Shown one piece after another: positions 15,348 to 22,493 of a stretch of 33,680 bases of DNA. The notes below the pieces were generated by a model. The model was given only the letters and a program-made list of their open reading frames with translations, was not told the DNA's origin and ran no database searches. The stretch is taken from contig CP070758.1 of the NCBI GenBank assembly GCA_020348925.1, forward strand, positions 3,915,701 through 3,949,380, in the 5' to 3' direction. The position numbers and the translations under genes are program-made. Positions within the stretch are counted from its first letter, which is position 1. Each line of letters begins with the position of its first letter. This stretch comes from Gemmatimonadota bacterium. GTDB taxonomy: Bacteria > JBHIER01 > G020348925.

Positions 15348-16211
15348 ATGAAAATTCACGGTTACATCGGTATCCTGATTATTGTCTTCGTTAAGGTTAC
15401 CCTCATCTTTCAGGTGCAGCCCTTCATCTCCTGGACGACACCGACAGCGTGGACAGGATATATCCTTCTCGTGGACGCTATCATTTACCGGTTGAAGGGC
15501 CAGTCCCTCATCTGTCATCGTCCCAAGAAATTCCTAACACTGTTGCCGCTGTCAATTGTTCTGTGGGTCATCTTTGAACTGTACAACCTTCATCTGGTGA
15601 ACTGGGAATATATCAATCTCCCGGGCAATATGGCTCTGCGACTGTTTGGGTATTGCTGGTCGTTCGCCACAATTATTCCCGCAATTGTTCTGACATCGGA
15701 GTTGTTGGAGACACTGCATCTTTTTGACAAGGCCCGAATGAAAGCTGTGCACGTCACAAGAAATGCTCTCTATTTTTGGATAGTCATCGGGCTCGTTTTC
15801 TTAATTGCCCCTCTTCTCTTTCGGCAGTCTATTGCGGTCTATCTCTTCGGTCTTGTATGGGTAGGCTTCATCCTTGTTCTCGATCCATTGAATAAAATTG
15901 TTGGTCGTCCGTCCCTCTTCGGAGATTTGGAAAATGGGAAACTGGACACGATTCTGTCCCTCATGGTGGCCGGGTATGTCTGCGGTCTGTTCTGGGAATT
16001 CTGGAATTACTGGGCCCACACCAAGTGGATCTACACGTTTCCCATAACCCAAAACATCAAATACTTTGAAATGCCCGTCGTGGGATTTTTGGGGTTCGGA
16101 CCCTTTGCCCTTGAGCTCTTTGGCATGTACCATTTTTCCGTGTTTCTGAAGCGGAAGGCTTTTCGTGAAGAAATTCGGTTGTCCGAAAAGGTGCAGAATC
16201 GTTACCCTTAA
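15348..16211 (+). CDS. Polytopic membrane protein with WEFWNYW motif, unknown function
   Basis: The 287-residue protein has about seven to eight hydrophobic segments. Conserved-looking features lie near the C-terminus: GLFWEFWNYWAHTKWIYTF and EMPVVGFLGFGPFALELF, with aromatic and acidic residues inside membrane segments. I have an impression of a widespread uncharacterised family with WE(F/M)WNYW motifs, and the GFLGFGPFALE phrase loosely recalls membrane carotenoid cyclases, but this is not enough to assign a function. The ATG at 15348 lies 10 bases after the aldolase stop without a strong ribosome binding site, so translation may depend on the upstream gene. The adjacency to a gluconeogenic enzyme is probably not functional. 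Confidence 0.85.
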   Translation: MKIHGYIGILIIVFVKVTLIFQVQPFISWTTPTAWTGYILLVDAIIYRLKGQSLICHRPKKFLTLLPLSIVLWVIFELYNLHLVNWEYINLPGNMALRLFGYCWSFATIIPAIVLTSELLETLHLFDKARMKAVHVTRNALYFWIVIGLVFLIAPLLFRQSIAVYLFGLVWVGFILVLDPLNKIVGRPSLFGDLENGKLDTILSLMVAGYVCGLFWEFWNYWAHTKWIYTFPITQNIKYFEMPVVGFLGFGPFALELFGMYHFSVFLKRKAFREEIRLSEKVQNRYP

Positions 16212-16308
16212 AACCGCCAGACACAAAGATGCATTCCTCAAGAAAGCCATTGTTTATTCTTACGATGATGGTTCTGGATGAAAGCAGGTACGTTTCGGGA
16301 GTGTGACC

Positions 16309-16968
16309 ATGCCTTGGCAGAAAGCAGTGCTGATACTCGAAGTCAACTATGATATTCATACGGGAGGTGCTTTCTTTGAAGAGGAGGAAGGACCTTCTGA
16401 GGGAAAACTTTTGGAGGAGTTCTTTCGAATGATGGCCGCTCCGTACAGATTTTTTTCGATCCGCACTCCGGCAGAAATGGGTGTGCTCATTTCAAGATAT
16501 CCGGCGAAATATGTTCACATTTCAGCCCATGGGATTGTCGATCAACCCACGGGAAAACTGGGAATCGAATTCCCTTTCAACATGAAACACATCGTGTATG
16601 AGATGGGGCAGGAGGACGATCTCGTTGAGACAGTGGAGGAGCTCGAGCTGCATCGTCTGTATCGCTATTTAAAGAATCGGGTCGTCTTCGCTTCAGCCTG
16701 TATGCTGGGCAAGGAACAATTTGCCAGAGAATTCGTCGAGAAATCGCAGTGCGAGCTTTTTATCGGGGCGAACTACCGAGCCTATTGGTACGATCTGGCC
16801 GTCTTCTCCCAACTTTTTTATACATCAATTTTCAGGGAAAACAAGAATGCCCTTCAAGCCGTAAAACGGGCCAAAAGGCAATATCCGAGACTGTTTCGAG
16901 GAAAACATTTCATCGAGGTGTGGAAGCCGAAGATCAAGAAACCTGCCAAAAAAACACAGTCACAATGA
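16309..16968 (+). CDS. Stand-alone CHAT-like (caspase-fold) protein
   Basis: The 219-residue protein resembles a bare CHAT peptidase domain. The two diagnostic motifs are in order and at the expected spacing: YVHISAHG, with candidate catalytic H74, and VVFASACMLG, with candidate catalytic C131. A LFIGANYRAYWYDLAVFSQLFY segment and a Lys-rich tail follow. CHAT domains are cysteine proteases related to caspases, normally fused to TPRs or found in conflict systems such as gasdermin or type III-E CRISPR modules; here no sensor domain is attached. ATG 16309 has GGGAG 7 bases upstream; a GTG six bases earlier is less likely. The stop overlaps the next start (ATGA). The fold is inferred from motifs; partners are unknown. 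Confidence 0.72.
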   Translation: MPWQKAVLILEVNYDIHTGGAFFEEEEGPSEGKLLEEFFRMMAAPYRFFSIRTPAEMGVLISRYPAKYVHISAHGIVDQPTGKLGIEFPFNMKHIVYEMGQEDDLVETVEELELHRLYRYLKNRVVFASACMLGKEQFAREFVEKSQCELFIGANYRAYWYDLAVFSQLFYTSIFRENKNALQAVKRAKRQYPRLFRGKHFIEVWKPKIKKPAKKTQSQ

Positions 16969-17513
16969 AGATTGAAATACCTCTCTCGAAGGCGAATCGA
17001 CTCATCAATCATGGGCCGACCGTGCTCATCACGAGTCAGTCTGGAGGCAGGCCGAACATAATGACGGCGGCCTGGCAGACGCCGGTCAGCAAGGATCCCC
17101 CTCTGGTTGCAGTCAGTATTGCACCGGGGAGATATTCGCATCAGCTCATAGAAGAGAGTCGTGAATTCGTAGTTAATGTGCCGTCACATGTTCTTCTCAA
17201 AGAGGTCCACGGTTGTGGTACGGTGTCAGGCCAGGAAGTTGATAAGTTCAGGAAGTTTGGTTTGACGCCAGAGGATGCAGCTCACGTCGGAGCGCCACTC
17301 ATCAAAGAATGCATAGCCCACTTGGAGTGCAGGCTATACGACTCTTTTGGGATTGGGGATCATACCCTATTCGTGGGTCAAGTCCTTGCGGCTTCGGTGG
17401 AGGAGGATCTCTTCGACGATTTCTTAAAAGTTGATGATCCCAGGGCGAAGACGCTTCATCATCTGGGAAGTAACAAGTACACGTGTCCCGATCAGCGTAT
17501 TGAAGTAGATTGA
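16965..17513 (+). CDS. Flavin-reductase-like FMN-binding split-barrel protein
   Basis: The 182-residue protein fits the flavin reductase/flavoredoxin family. It has VLITSQSGGRPNIMTAAWQTPVSKDPPLVAVSIAPGRYSHQLI, typical of the FMN-binding face, then EFVVNVPS and a CRLYDSFGIGDHTLFVGQVLAA strand pair. Such proteins bind FMN and pass electrons from NAD(P)H or ferredoxin-like donors in the cytoplasm. I chose ATG 16965 because it overlaps the upstream TGA (ATGA) and begins the family-like MKIEIPLSKANRL; a longer frame would read into the CHAT gene. The overlap implies translational coupling with the CHAT-like protein. The substrate is unknown. Confidence 0.88.
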   Translation: MKIEIPLSKANRLINHGPTVLITSQSGGRPNIMTAAWQTPVSKDPPLVAVSIAPGRYSHQLIEESREFVVNVPSHVLLKEVHGCGTVSGQEVDKFRKFGLTPEDAAHVGAPLIKECIAHLECRLYDSFGIGDHTLFVGQVLAASVEEDLFDDFLKVDDPRAKTLHHLGSNKYTCPDQRIEVD

Positions 17514-17556
17514 GGACAATCACTCATTCGTTTATTGACAGCCAAGAAAGAATCAG

Positions 17557-17832
17557 ATGGCCTTTAAAGATCTGAAGGTGACCTGTGTGAAAGCCGAGGG
17601 GGCATGCAGCCGTACCAAGGTTGGTAGTACGTTTTACATCAAGAATGCCCGCCTGGTGATCCCACCGGGGGAGAGTATCTGCATGTTTGCCCTGGGGAGC
17701 CTTTTGCCGCCCCTCACAGGCGCGATCATGAAGACCGAGGAGGGGGAGGGGATGTTGGACCTCCTTGAGGAGTGGCAATGCCCCGATCCTTTGGCCAAGG
17801 TCATCTTCAAGATAGAAGAGGAAAAATCGTAA
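17557..17832 (+). CDS. TIGR04076-like small conserved protein
   Basis: The 91-residue protein fits the pattern I know as TIGR04076, a conserved family of unknown function. It begins with a VTCVKAEGACSRTKVGSTF strand pair, then SICMFALGSLLPPL in the middle, and a closing CPDPLAKVIFKIE. Three or four cysteines (residues near 10, 17, 42 and 75) are positioned as in that family and may bind metal or act in redox. ATG 17557 follows AAGAAAG at a workable distance. It lies 43 bases after the flavin-reductase-like gene on the same strand and may close the transcription unit, because a repeat and then a convergent gene follow. Confidence 0.75.
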   Translation: MAFKDLKVTCVKAEGACSRTKVGSTFYIKNARLVIPPGESICMFALGSLLPPLTGAIMKTEEGEGMLDLLEEWQCPDPLAKVIFKIEEEKS

Positions 17833-17860
17833 TTCTCTAACCAGGATAATGTATTGACTG

Positions 17861-17933
17861 TCATTCCTGCGAAGGCAGAGCCTGCCCCGTATTTATTACG
17901 GGGAATCTCCTCGGTTGATGCAACACACTTTCT
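17861..17933. repeat. Interspersed palindromic repeat, copy B
   Basis: This copy begins TCATTCCTGCGAAGGCAG and contains the same core as 5058-5096, with one base different in the core. Its central palindrome is more complete here: CCCCGTA and TACGGGG form a 7-bp stem. It lies 28 bases after the TIGR04076-like stop, so it could also act as a 3'-end hairpin for that transcript. Confidence 0.75.
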
Positions 17934-18090
17934 TTGAGAAAATTCCGATATTCCGGGAAAAGTCCGGGAAATGTGCCACCGGAATTGTACAGGCCATGAT
18001 CGTTTAAACAATAAAAAGAAAACTTTTAGAATAGATTTCGATAGATTTTGTGGGGCCAAGTCAGCATAAGTAAAAGATAATATTTTCCAA

Positions 18091-19122
18091 CTACTCCAGA
18101 TGCATATAAAATTCTTTCGGCTGGAGTTCCTGAAAATCCCCTGTTCGTACAAGGTGTTTCCGCATATCAGTACAGAGATGGCATTTTGAGAAATAGCCGG
18201 TGTGTGCCTCCTTGTACCCGTACTCTTTCGAAAAGTTGAAAAGGCCTTGGAGGTCCTCGTTTATTAAGAAGCTCAGTACGGGATGCTTTTCTGGTTGAAT
18301 TCCCTCTCTCAGTAATGAGTCAAGATCCCTGCAATCGCCGTACGATATCCCGCCACAATATCCCGGGATATAATTTCCATAATTGTCGAAGTGGTTATGC
18401 CACTGTCGTGCGAACGACGGCACGCAGGGCTCATTGAAGAAGGCAGCGGCAGGATATTTGGGATATGCTCCCTGCAGTCTTTCCTCCAATGCATAGGCGG
18501 CCCGTCCATTCATGAAAAATTCCACATTTCTCATGAACTCCTCTTTCCTCTCGAGCTTGAGATAATCGTCTATGTTCAGTCTTTCTTGAATTCCCCATTC
18601 TTTAAATCGTCTGTAATATTCCGGCTGATAGACCGCCACATTTTGGCCGAAGATTTCGAGACCGATTCGAATGGCACGTTCCGTTCGTTCAAAGGGTACA
18701 AATTCCAGATAGAAGGGGTTGACCGAAATTAATATCCCTCGCATTCCACTTTCTTTGAGGAGTCGCATCTTATTTCTCGTTCCCTTATCGTTGGTCGACC
18801 AATAACAGTTCGTTTCAACGAATAAGGAGGGAATTCCCAATTCATGTGCCATCTCCGTTGCTTTGAACAGGAGCTCGAAGTTCAGAAACGGTTCGCCACC
18901 GGTAAAGTGGAGCCCATGATTGAGGCCTATTGATTCAGGGCCGTAAGGAGCCGGTTCTATCGTGCCGGCCAATTGGCTCAAGATCTTACCCAGGTTCTCT
19001 TCGGACATCCAGTCCGCATTCCATTTCGGAGAACAGGCGTACATGCAGTGCAGACACTCGGCGTTGCATTTGTAGGAGAGAATGAGTCCACCTGAGATGG
19101 GTTTGGGTATACGAAGAATCAT
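18091..19122 (-). CDS. Radical SAM protein with SPASM-like C-terminal cysteines
   Basis: The 343-residue protein has the radical SAM CX3CX2C motif at C19, C23 and C26 (YKCNAECLHCMY) and the GGEP motif (HFTGGEPFLN) that contacts SAM. Cysteines at 233, 256, 264, 314 and 317 (the last two in KCHLC) could ligate an auxiliary iron-sulfur cluster, as in SPASM proteins that modify peptides or mature enzymes. The ATG at 19122 has AAGGA 7 bases upstream. I looked for a short precursor peptide nearby and saw none, so the substrate is unknown. It is convergent with the TIGR04076-like gene. Molybdenum-cofactor or coenzyme-synthesis families do not fit the motif pattern clearly. Confidence 0.88.
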   Translation of the reverse strand: MILRIPKPISGGLILSYKCNAECLHCMYACSPKWNADWMSEENLGKILSQLAGTIEPAPYGPESIGLNHGLHFTGGEPFLNFELLFKATEMAHELGIPSLFVETNCYWSTNDKGTRNKMRLLKESGMRGILISVNPFYLEFVPFERTERAIRIGLEIFGQNVAVYQPEYYRRFKEWGIQERLNIDDYLKLERKEEFMRNVEFFMNGRAAYALEERLQGAYPKYPAAAFFNEPCVPSFARQWHNHFDNYGNYIPGYCGGISYGDCRDLDSLLREGIQPEKHPVLSFLINEDLQGLFNFSKEYGYKEAHTGYFSKCHLCTDMRKHLVRTGDFQELQPKEFYMHLE

Positions 19123-19434
19123 CTCATATCCTTACTATCACCGGGTACAATATTCTACATTCTATGTTTAGGTCATATTTTTAAACTATCCCTTTCAAGG
19201 ATTGTTTACAGAGTCATCGTTGAAGAGGAATCCGGATATCTTTCAAAAAGTGCGCCGATGAGATCGAAAAAATTTTTGATACTGTCAGTAGTGAGCTTCT
19301 CAAGTTCCATTGGGTCTTTCGAGGCAGAGGATTCTCCATCACATGAAAAATAAACAACAGGTGTGCAACCGCTATCAGAAACATCGTACGATTGAAAAAC
19401 ATAATATCCATCTTATGAGAATCAAGGAACGTCT
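19123..19434. other. 312-base gap with nothing assigned
   Basis: This stretch separates the glycosyltransferase stop from the radical SAM start, both on the minus strand. A minus-strand frame of 82 codons overlaps the 3' end of the glycosyltransferase gene but has no ribosome binding site or recognisable motif. A TTGAAA on the minus strand lies near the radical SAM gene without a well-spaced -10. I see no repeat or terminator with a T-run. Confidence 0.5.
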
Positions 19435-20715
19435 TTAATGTTTGAGAATTCTTTCTGTCCATTGAGAAATCCGCACCTTATTTTGCAGCCATCGAAACAT
19501 TTCTTCTGCCCCGGCCCCGGCAAAGGGGATGATCCCTATTTTCATCATGGCTTGATGCCGGGGGAGAGCGAAAAATACAACGGCTATGACTGTGGAGTGG
19601 GCGAGAAATAAGTATGCGAAGCGATGTTTGGACCACGATTTTGTCTTTAAGGTGCCTCCAAGAAAGAGCAGCACCAGAGCGATGCTGGGTATACTGTACA
19701 CCAAATTGGATGTCCGGGGTTCGTCGGGGTTGAAGAGCCAGAGATGGAAGATTTTTACAGGAATGTTTTGCAGCTCCCTGACAGGCCGTGCTTTTATCGA
19801 CTCGATGGCGTGTCCAAAATATGCATCGTTCATTTTTAATTCATACGATTCCCCCGGCTCGAAGTTTTTTATCTCGCGTTCGACGCTCGGATCGTCCCAG
19901 TTCCCAATGGAGTACGGATTGTGCCCCCGATAAAAATTGAGGCCAAAGTTCGTCGTGAGAGGGACGAAACTTCGATTGAAGGTGCTCGCGTTTCTGAGGT
20001 GCCAGGGCAGGAGAAGAAGGACGATCACACTTGCCACAACGAAAAAAGGTTTCATTTTTCGACGGTTGAGAAAAGAGATGAGAATAAATCCGGCGTAGAG
20101 TAGAAATTCCGACCGAAAATAGACGGTTATGGTTATTAAGAGTCCAAGGCCGATCAGTGTTTTTGTGCGCAACAGGGATTTTTTTTCGTACAAGAAAATG
20201 AGGAGTGAAATTACCGCCACATGATAGAATATGGTCGGAGTGTAGGAAACCGTTGCATAGATGAAATCAGGGGAAAGCGCTATGAAGGCTGAGGAGATTA
20301 TGGCCGAAATTTCCGAAAAATACCGTTTTGTAAAAGTGTACGCAATAATAATACAAAACACTCCAAGAGCAATCTGGCCGAAAAGAATGAGACAATTTCT
20401 AACCACAATATTCTCGACAGTCAAAAACGGAAGTAAGTAGACGACGTATCCGGGAGGCATGAAGGCCGAAGGTTGCGGTTGAGCGGATTCATCGAAAAGA
20501 AATTCGTAGTGATCACCATCCCAGTTAAATAACGAATAGCCCTTACCGGAATATAGATTTTTCGCAATCTCCCCATACTCCCAGTAGTAGTCGCTCTGAA
20601 GATCCAGGAAAAGGAGGCAGAATAGAATACGTGCAATGACGGCAATGGTGCAAATTATAATCAACCACCATCGAGAGCGAAAGGTTCTTCTTTGATGAAT
20701 ACCGAACGTTGACAT
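19435..20715 (-). CDS. GT-C type membrane glycosyltransferase (GT39/ArnT-like)
   Basis: The 426-residue protein has about ten hydrophobic segments. Its first loop has DYYWEYGEIAKNLYSGKGYS, the usual signature around the acidic catalytic residue of polyprenyl-phosphate-sugar-dependent GT-C enzymes, and then FMPPGYVVYLLPF. Such enzymes transfer sugars from a lipid carrier to lipid or protein on the outer face of the inner membrane. The start codon (20715) follows the stop of the dpaL-like gene after one base (TGA-A-ATG), so translation is probably coupled. No other polysaccharide genes are nearby, which makes the acceptor unknown. Family membership is good, substrate is not known. Confidence 0.82.
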   Translation of the reverse strand: MSTFGIHQRRTFRSRWWLIIICTIAVIARILFCLLFLDLQSDYYWEYGEIAKNLYSGKGYSLFNWDGDHYEFLFDESAQPQPSAFMPPGYVVYLLPFLTVENIVVRNCLILFGQIALGVFCIIIAYTFTKRYFSEISAIISSAFIALSPDFIYATVSYTPTIFYHVAVISLLIFLYEKKSLLRTKTLIGLGLLITITVYFRSEFLLYAGFILISFLNRRKMKPFFVVASVIVLLLLPWHLRNASTFNRSFVPLTTNFGLNFYRGHNPYSIGNWDDPSVEREIKNFEPGESYELKMNDAYFGHAIESIKARPVRELQNIPVKIFHLWLFNPDEPRTSNLVYSIPSIALVLLFLGGTLKTKSWSKHRFAYLFLAHSTVIAVVFFALPRHQAMMKIGIIPFAGAGAEEMFRWLQNKVRISQWTERILKH

Positions 20716-20716
20716 T

Positions 20717-21886
20717 TCAGTTTCGTTCCGACCCCAAGTTTGGATGTGTACCGACTATACGGTGGTACATCTCCGGATCCGTAGCCCCTTCCGTGGAGAT
20801 GAGGAGGATTCTGGTGGATTCAGTGATACCCAATTTCTCTCGGATGGAGCCAGTCGTATCATGTTCCGACAGCTCCAGGTATCCGGCCAGTCCGGCGGCG
20901 CCCGACTCCCCGGAAATGATCCCGTCTTCAGCAAGAAGCCGCATGGCTTCGAACGCTCGTTCGTCGTCAACAGCGACGAAAACGTCGATCCCATCGCGGA
21001 TGAGTGGCCAGGCTATGATTGACAGAGTCCCACAATTTAATCCGGCCATGACTGATGTCTGTGGACCGGGGATCGAGACCATGTGGCCTGCCTTGACCGA
21101 CTCGAAGGCACAGGCCGCCCTTTCCGGCTCGACCCCGACGATTCGAGGAGCCGGCGAGCTTCCTTGGCCACGGTAGAACTGGACGACTGCTGCCGCAAGA
21201 CTGCCCACCCCGATTTGCACGACGATGACATCAGGTTCGGGTTTCTTCAGGGCCTTTAATTGTTCATGTACTTCCCAGAACATGGTCGAGTAGCCTTCCA
21301 CAATCCACCGAGGTATTGTTTCATAGCCCGGCCAGGCTGTGTCCTGAATGAGCCACGTGTTTCGATCTTGTTCGTTGGCAGCCGCTTTTACCGCTTCATC
21401 GTAATCACCTTCAACAACGATCACTTCAGCACCCTCTGATTCGATAGCATTAATGCGGGCCTGGACCGTACCCCTGGGCACAAAGATCTTCGAGTGTAAC
21501 CAAAACAACCGGGCAACCCGGGCCACTCCCCGTCCATGATTTCCGTCGGTAGCCGTTACAAGTGTCAGGGGACGGAGCGATGTGAGCTTTTCTCTCAATT
21601 GCTCGATGGTATCCCATGGTTCGAGTTCAAAGCTTGTGCGTTCCATGAGTGTCCGGTAGAATGCATAGGAGGCGCCCAAGATCTTGAATGCCGGGAGCCC
21701 AAGTCGGTTTGACTCGTCTTTCACCCACACGCGAGCAACTCCGAGTCTCTGGGCGAGCTTTCGAGCAAAGATGAGGGGCGTCACGTTGTAGTCAGGCAGT
21801 CGTCGATGGAATTCTAACGGTCCCTGTCCGGGAATGGAGGCATTTCCATGTATCCTGACACTCTTGTTGTGGTATAACTTTCCCAT
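20717..21886 (-). CDS. dpaL: Diaminopropionate ammonia-lyase-like PLP enzyme
   Basis: The 389-residue protein belongs to the fold-type II PLP enzymes. PAFKILGASYA places the PLP-binding lysine at K68, and TATDGNHGRGVA (112-122) and a Gly-rich VQIGVGSLAAAVV loop complete the phosphate-binding site. The motif order agrees with 2,3-diaminopropionate ammonia-lyase, which makes pyruvate and two ammonia from diaminopropionate and also deaminates serine. Length is as expected for that family. Threonine synthase-like or threonine deaminase-like activities are the alternatives. The ATG at 21886 lacks a clear ribosome binding site but a strong promoter lies 85-110 bases upstream. It leads a two-gene unit with the glycosyltransferase. 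Confidence 0.88.
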   Translation of the reverse strand: MGKLYHNKSVRIHGNASIPGQGPLEFHRRLPDYNVTPLIFARKLAQRLGVARVWVKDESNRLGLPAFKILGASYAFYRTLMERTSFELEPWDTIEQLREKLTSLRPLTLVTATDGNHGRGVARVARLFWLHSKIFVPRGTVQARINAIESEGAEVIVVEGDYDEAVKAAANEQDRNTWLIQDTAWPGYETIPRWIVEGYSTMFWEVHEQLKALKKPEPDVIVVQIGVGSLAAAVVQFYRGQGSSPAPRIVGVEPERAACAFESVKAGHMVSIPGPQTSVMAGLNCGTLSIIAWPLIRDGIDVFVAVDDERAFEAMRLLAEDGIISGESGAAGLAGYLELSEHDTTGSIREKLGITESTRILLISTEGATDPEMYHRIVGTHPNLGSERN

Positions 21887-21968
21887 GATTCAGTCGAGGG
21901 CGACAGTAAAAATGAGACGTGTTCAAAAATTGTACCGTTCAAATCTTTCATCATGATATCTTGAATAG

Positions 21969-21997
21969 ATAATAACCGCTCTGACGCTGTTTGTCAA
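21969..21997 (-). promoter_or_regulatory. Strong sigma70 promoter for the dpaL-like gene
   Basis: On the minus strand TTGACA (21997-21992) and TATTAT (21974-21969) are separated by exactly 17 bases. It would give a leader of about 75 bases before ATG 21886. Confidence 0.7.
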
Positions 21998-22120
21998 CGC
22001 TTTTGTTACTTCAAGGGTCGTCAGGGTGTCTCTCCTGTTGCTCCAGGAATTTTTGAACGATTGCGAACGCGGTGCCTTGGGAAGAGTAACTTTCAATTTC
22101 TGATAAACTTACCTTTTCTG

Positions 22121-22149
22121 TTGACAAAAAAGACGAATTTGTGTATCTT
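22121..22149 (+). promoter_or_regulatory. Sigma70 promoter reading towards the M16 peptidase genes
   Basis: TTGACA (22121-22126) and TATCTT (22144-22149) are spaced by 17 bases. It is divergent from the dpaL promoter about 125 bases away. The first M16 start is about 340 bases downstream, with a palindromic repeat in the leader. Confidence 0.6.
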
Positions 22150-22240
22150 AAGACAACCTCAAAAACGGAAAGAATATGATGCTTCTTTGTATGCATAACA
22201 TAGCTTTGTACATATTTTTGTAAATGGGATACCGCATAGA

Positions 22241-22342
22241 AATGACACACGCAGTGTCATTGAGAAGAGGGTCGTGCTTCGCACGGCTGGGAGAGGCAAT
22301 TTTTTTGTTGGCGAGAGATTGCTTCGCTTCGCTCGCATGACA
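22241..22342. repeat. Palindromic dispersed-type repeat before the M16 genes
   Basis: AATGACAC (22241-22248) and GTGTCATT (22254-22261) form a perfect 8-bp palindrome. From 22255 the sequence TGTCATTG runs to CGCATGACA at 22342, so the ends are inverted copies (TGTCAT/ATGACA). The right part, GATTGCTTCGCTTCGCTCGC (22317-22336), is the familiar AGCGAAGCGAAGCAATCT-type repeat found dispersed in many genomes. The inner GTGC TTC GCAC adds another hairpin. It would be transcribed within the M16 leader. Confidence 0.7.
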
Positions 22343-22493
22343 GATAGGCTGAAAAGAGAGAAAGCCAGGCGGAGATTATTCCTCCCTTGGTGCGGGATTC
22401 GCAATGAGAGTTGCACGAAAGGAGGTGAGATTGGTTCCATTGAGTATCATATGTACGAACTCAAAAAACGTTTTCATGAAAGGAGTGGGTCTC

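Noticed and set aside
19214-19462. 82-codon minus-strand frame between the glycosyltransferase and the radical SAM gene
   Set aside because: It overlaps the glycosyltransferase 3' end, lacks a ribosome binding site and shows no conserved-looking motif; it was considered as a precursor peptide for the radical SAM enzyme but lacks a leader/core layout.
22011-22250. 79-codon minus-strand frame between the two divergent promoters
   Set aside because: It covers both promoters and has no ribosome binding site or recognisable sequence.
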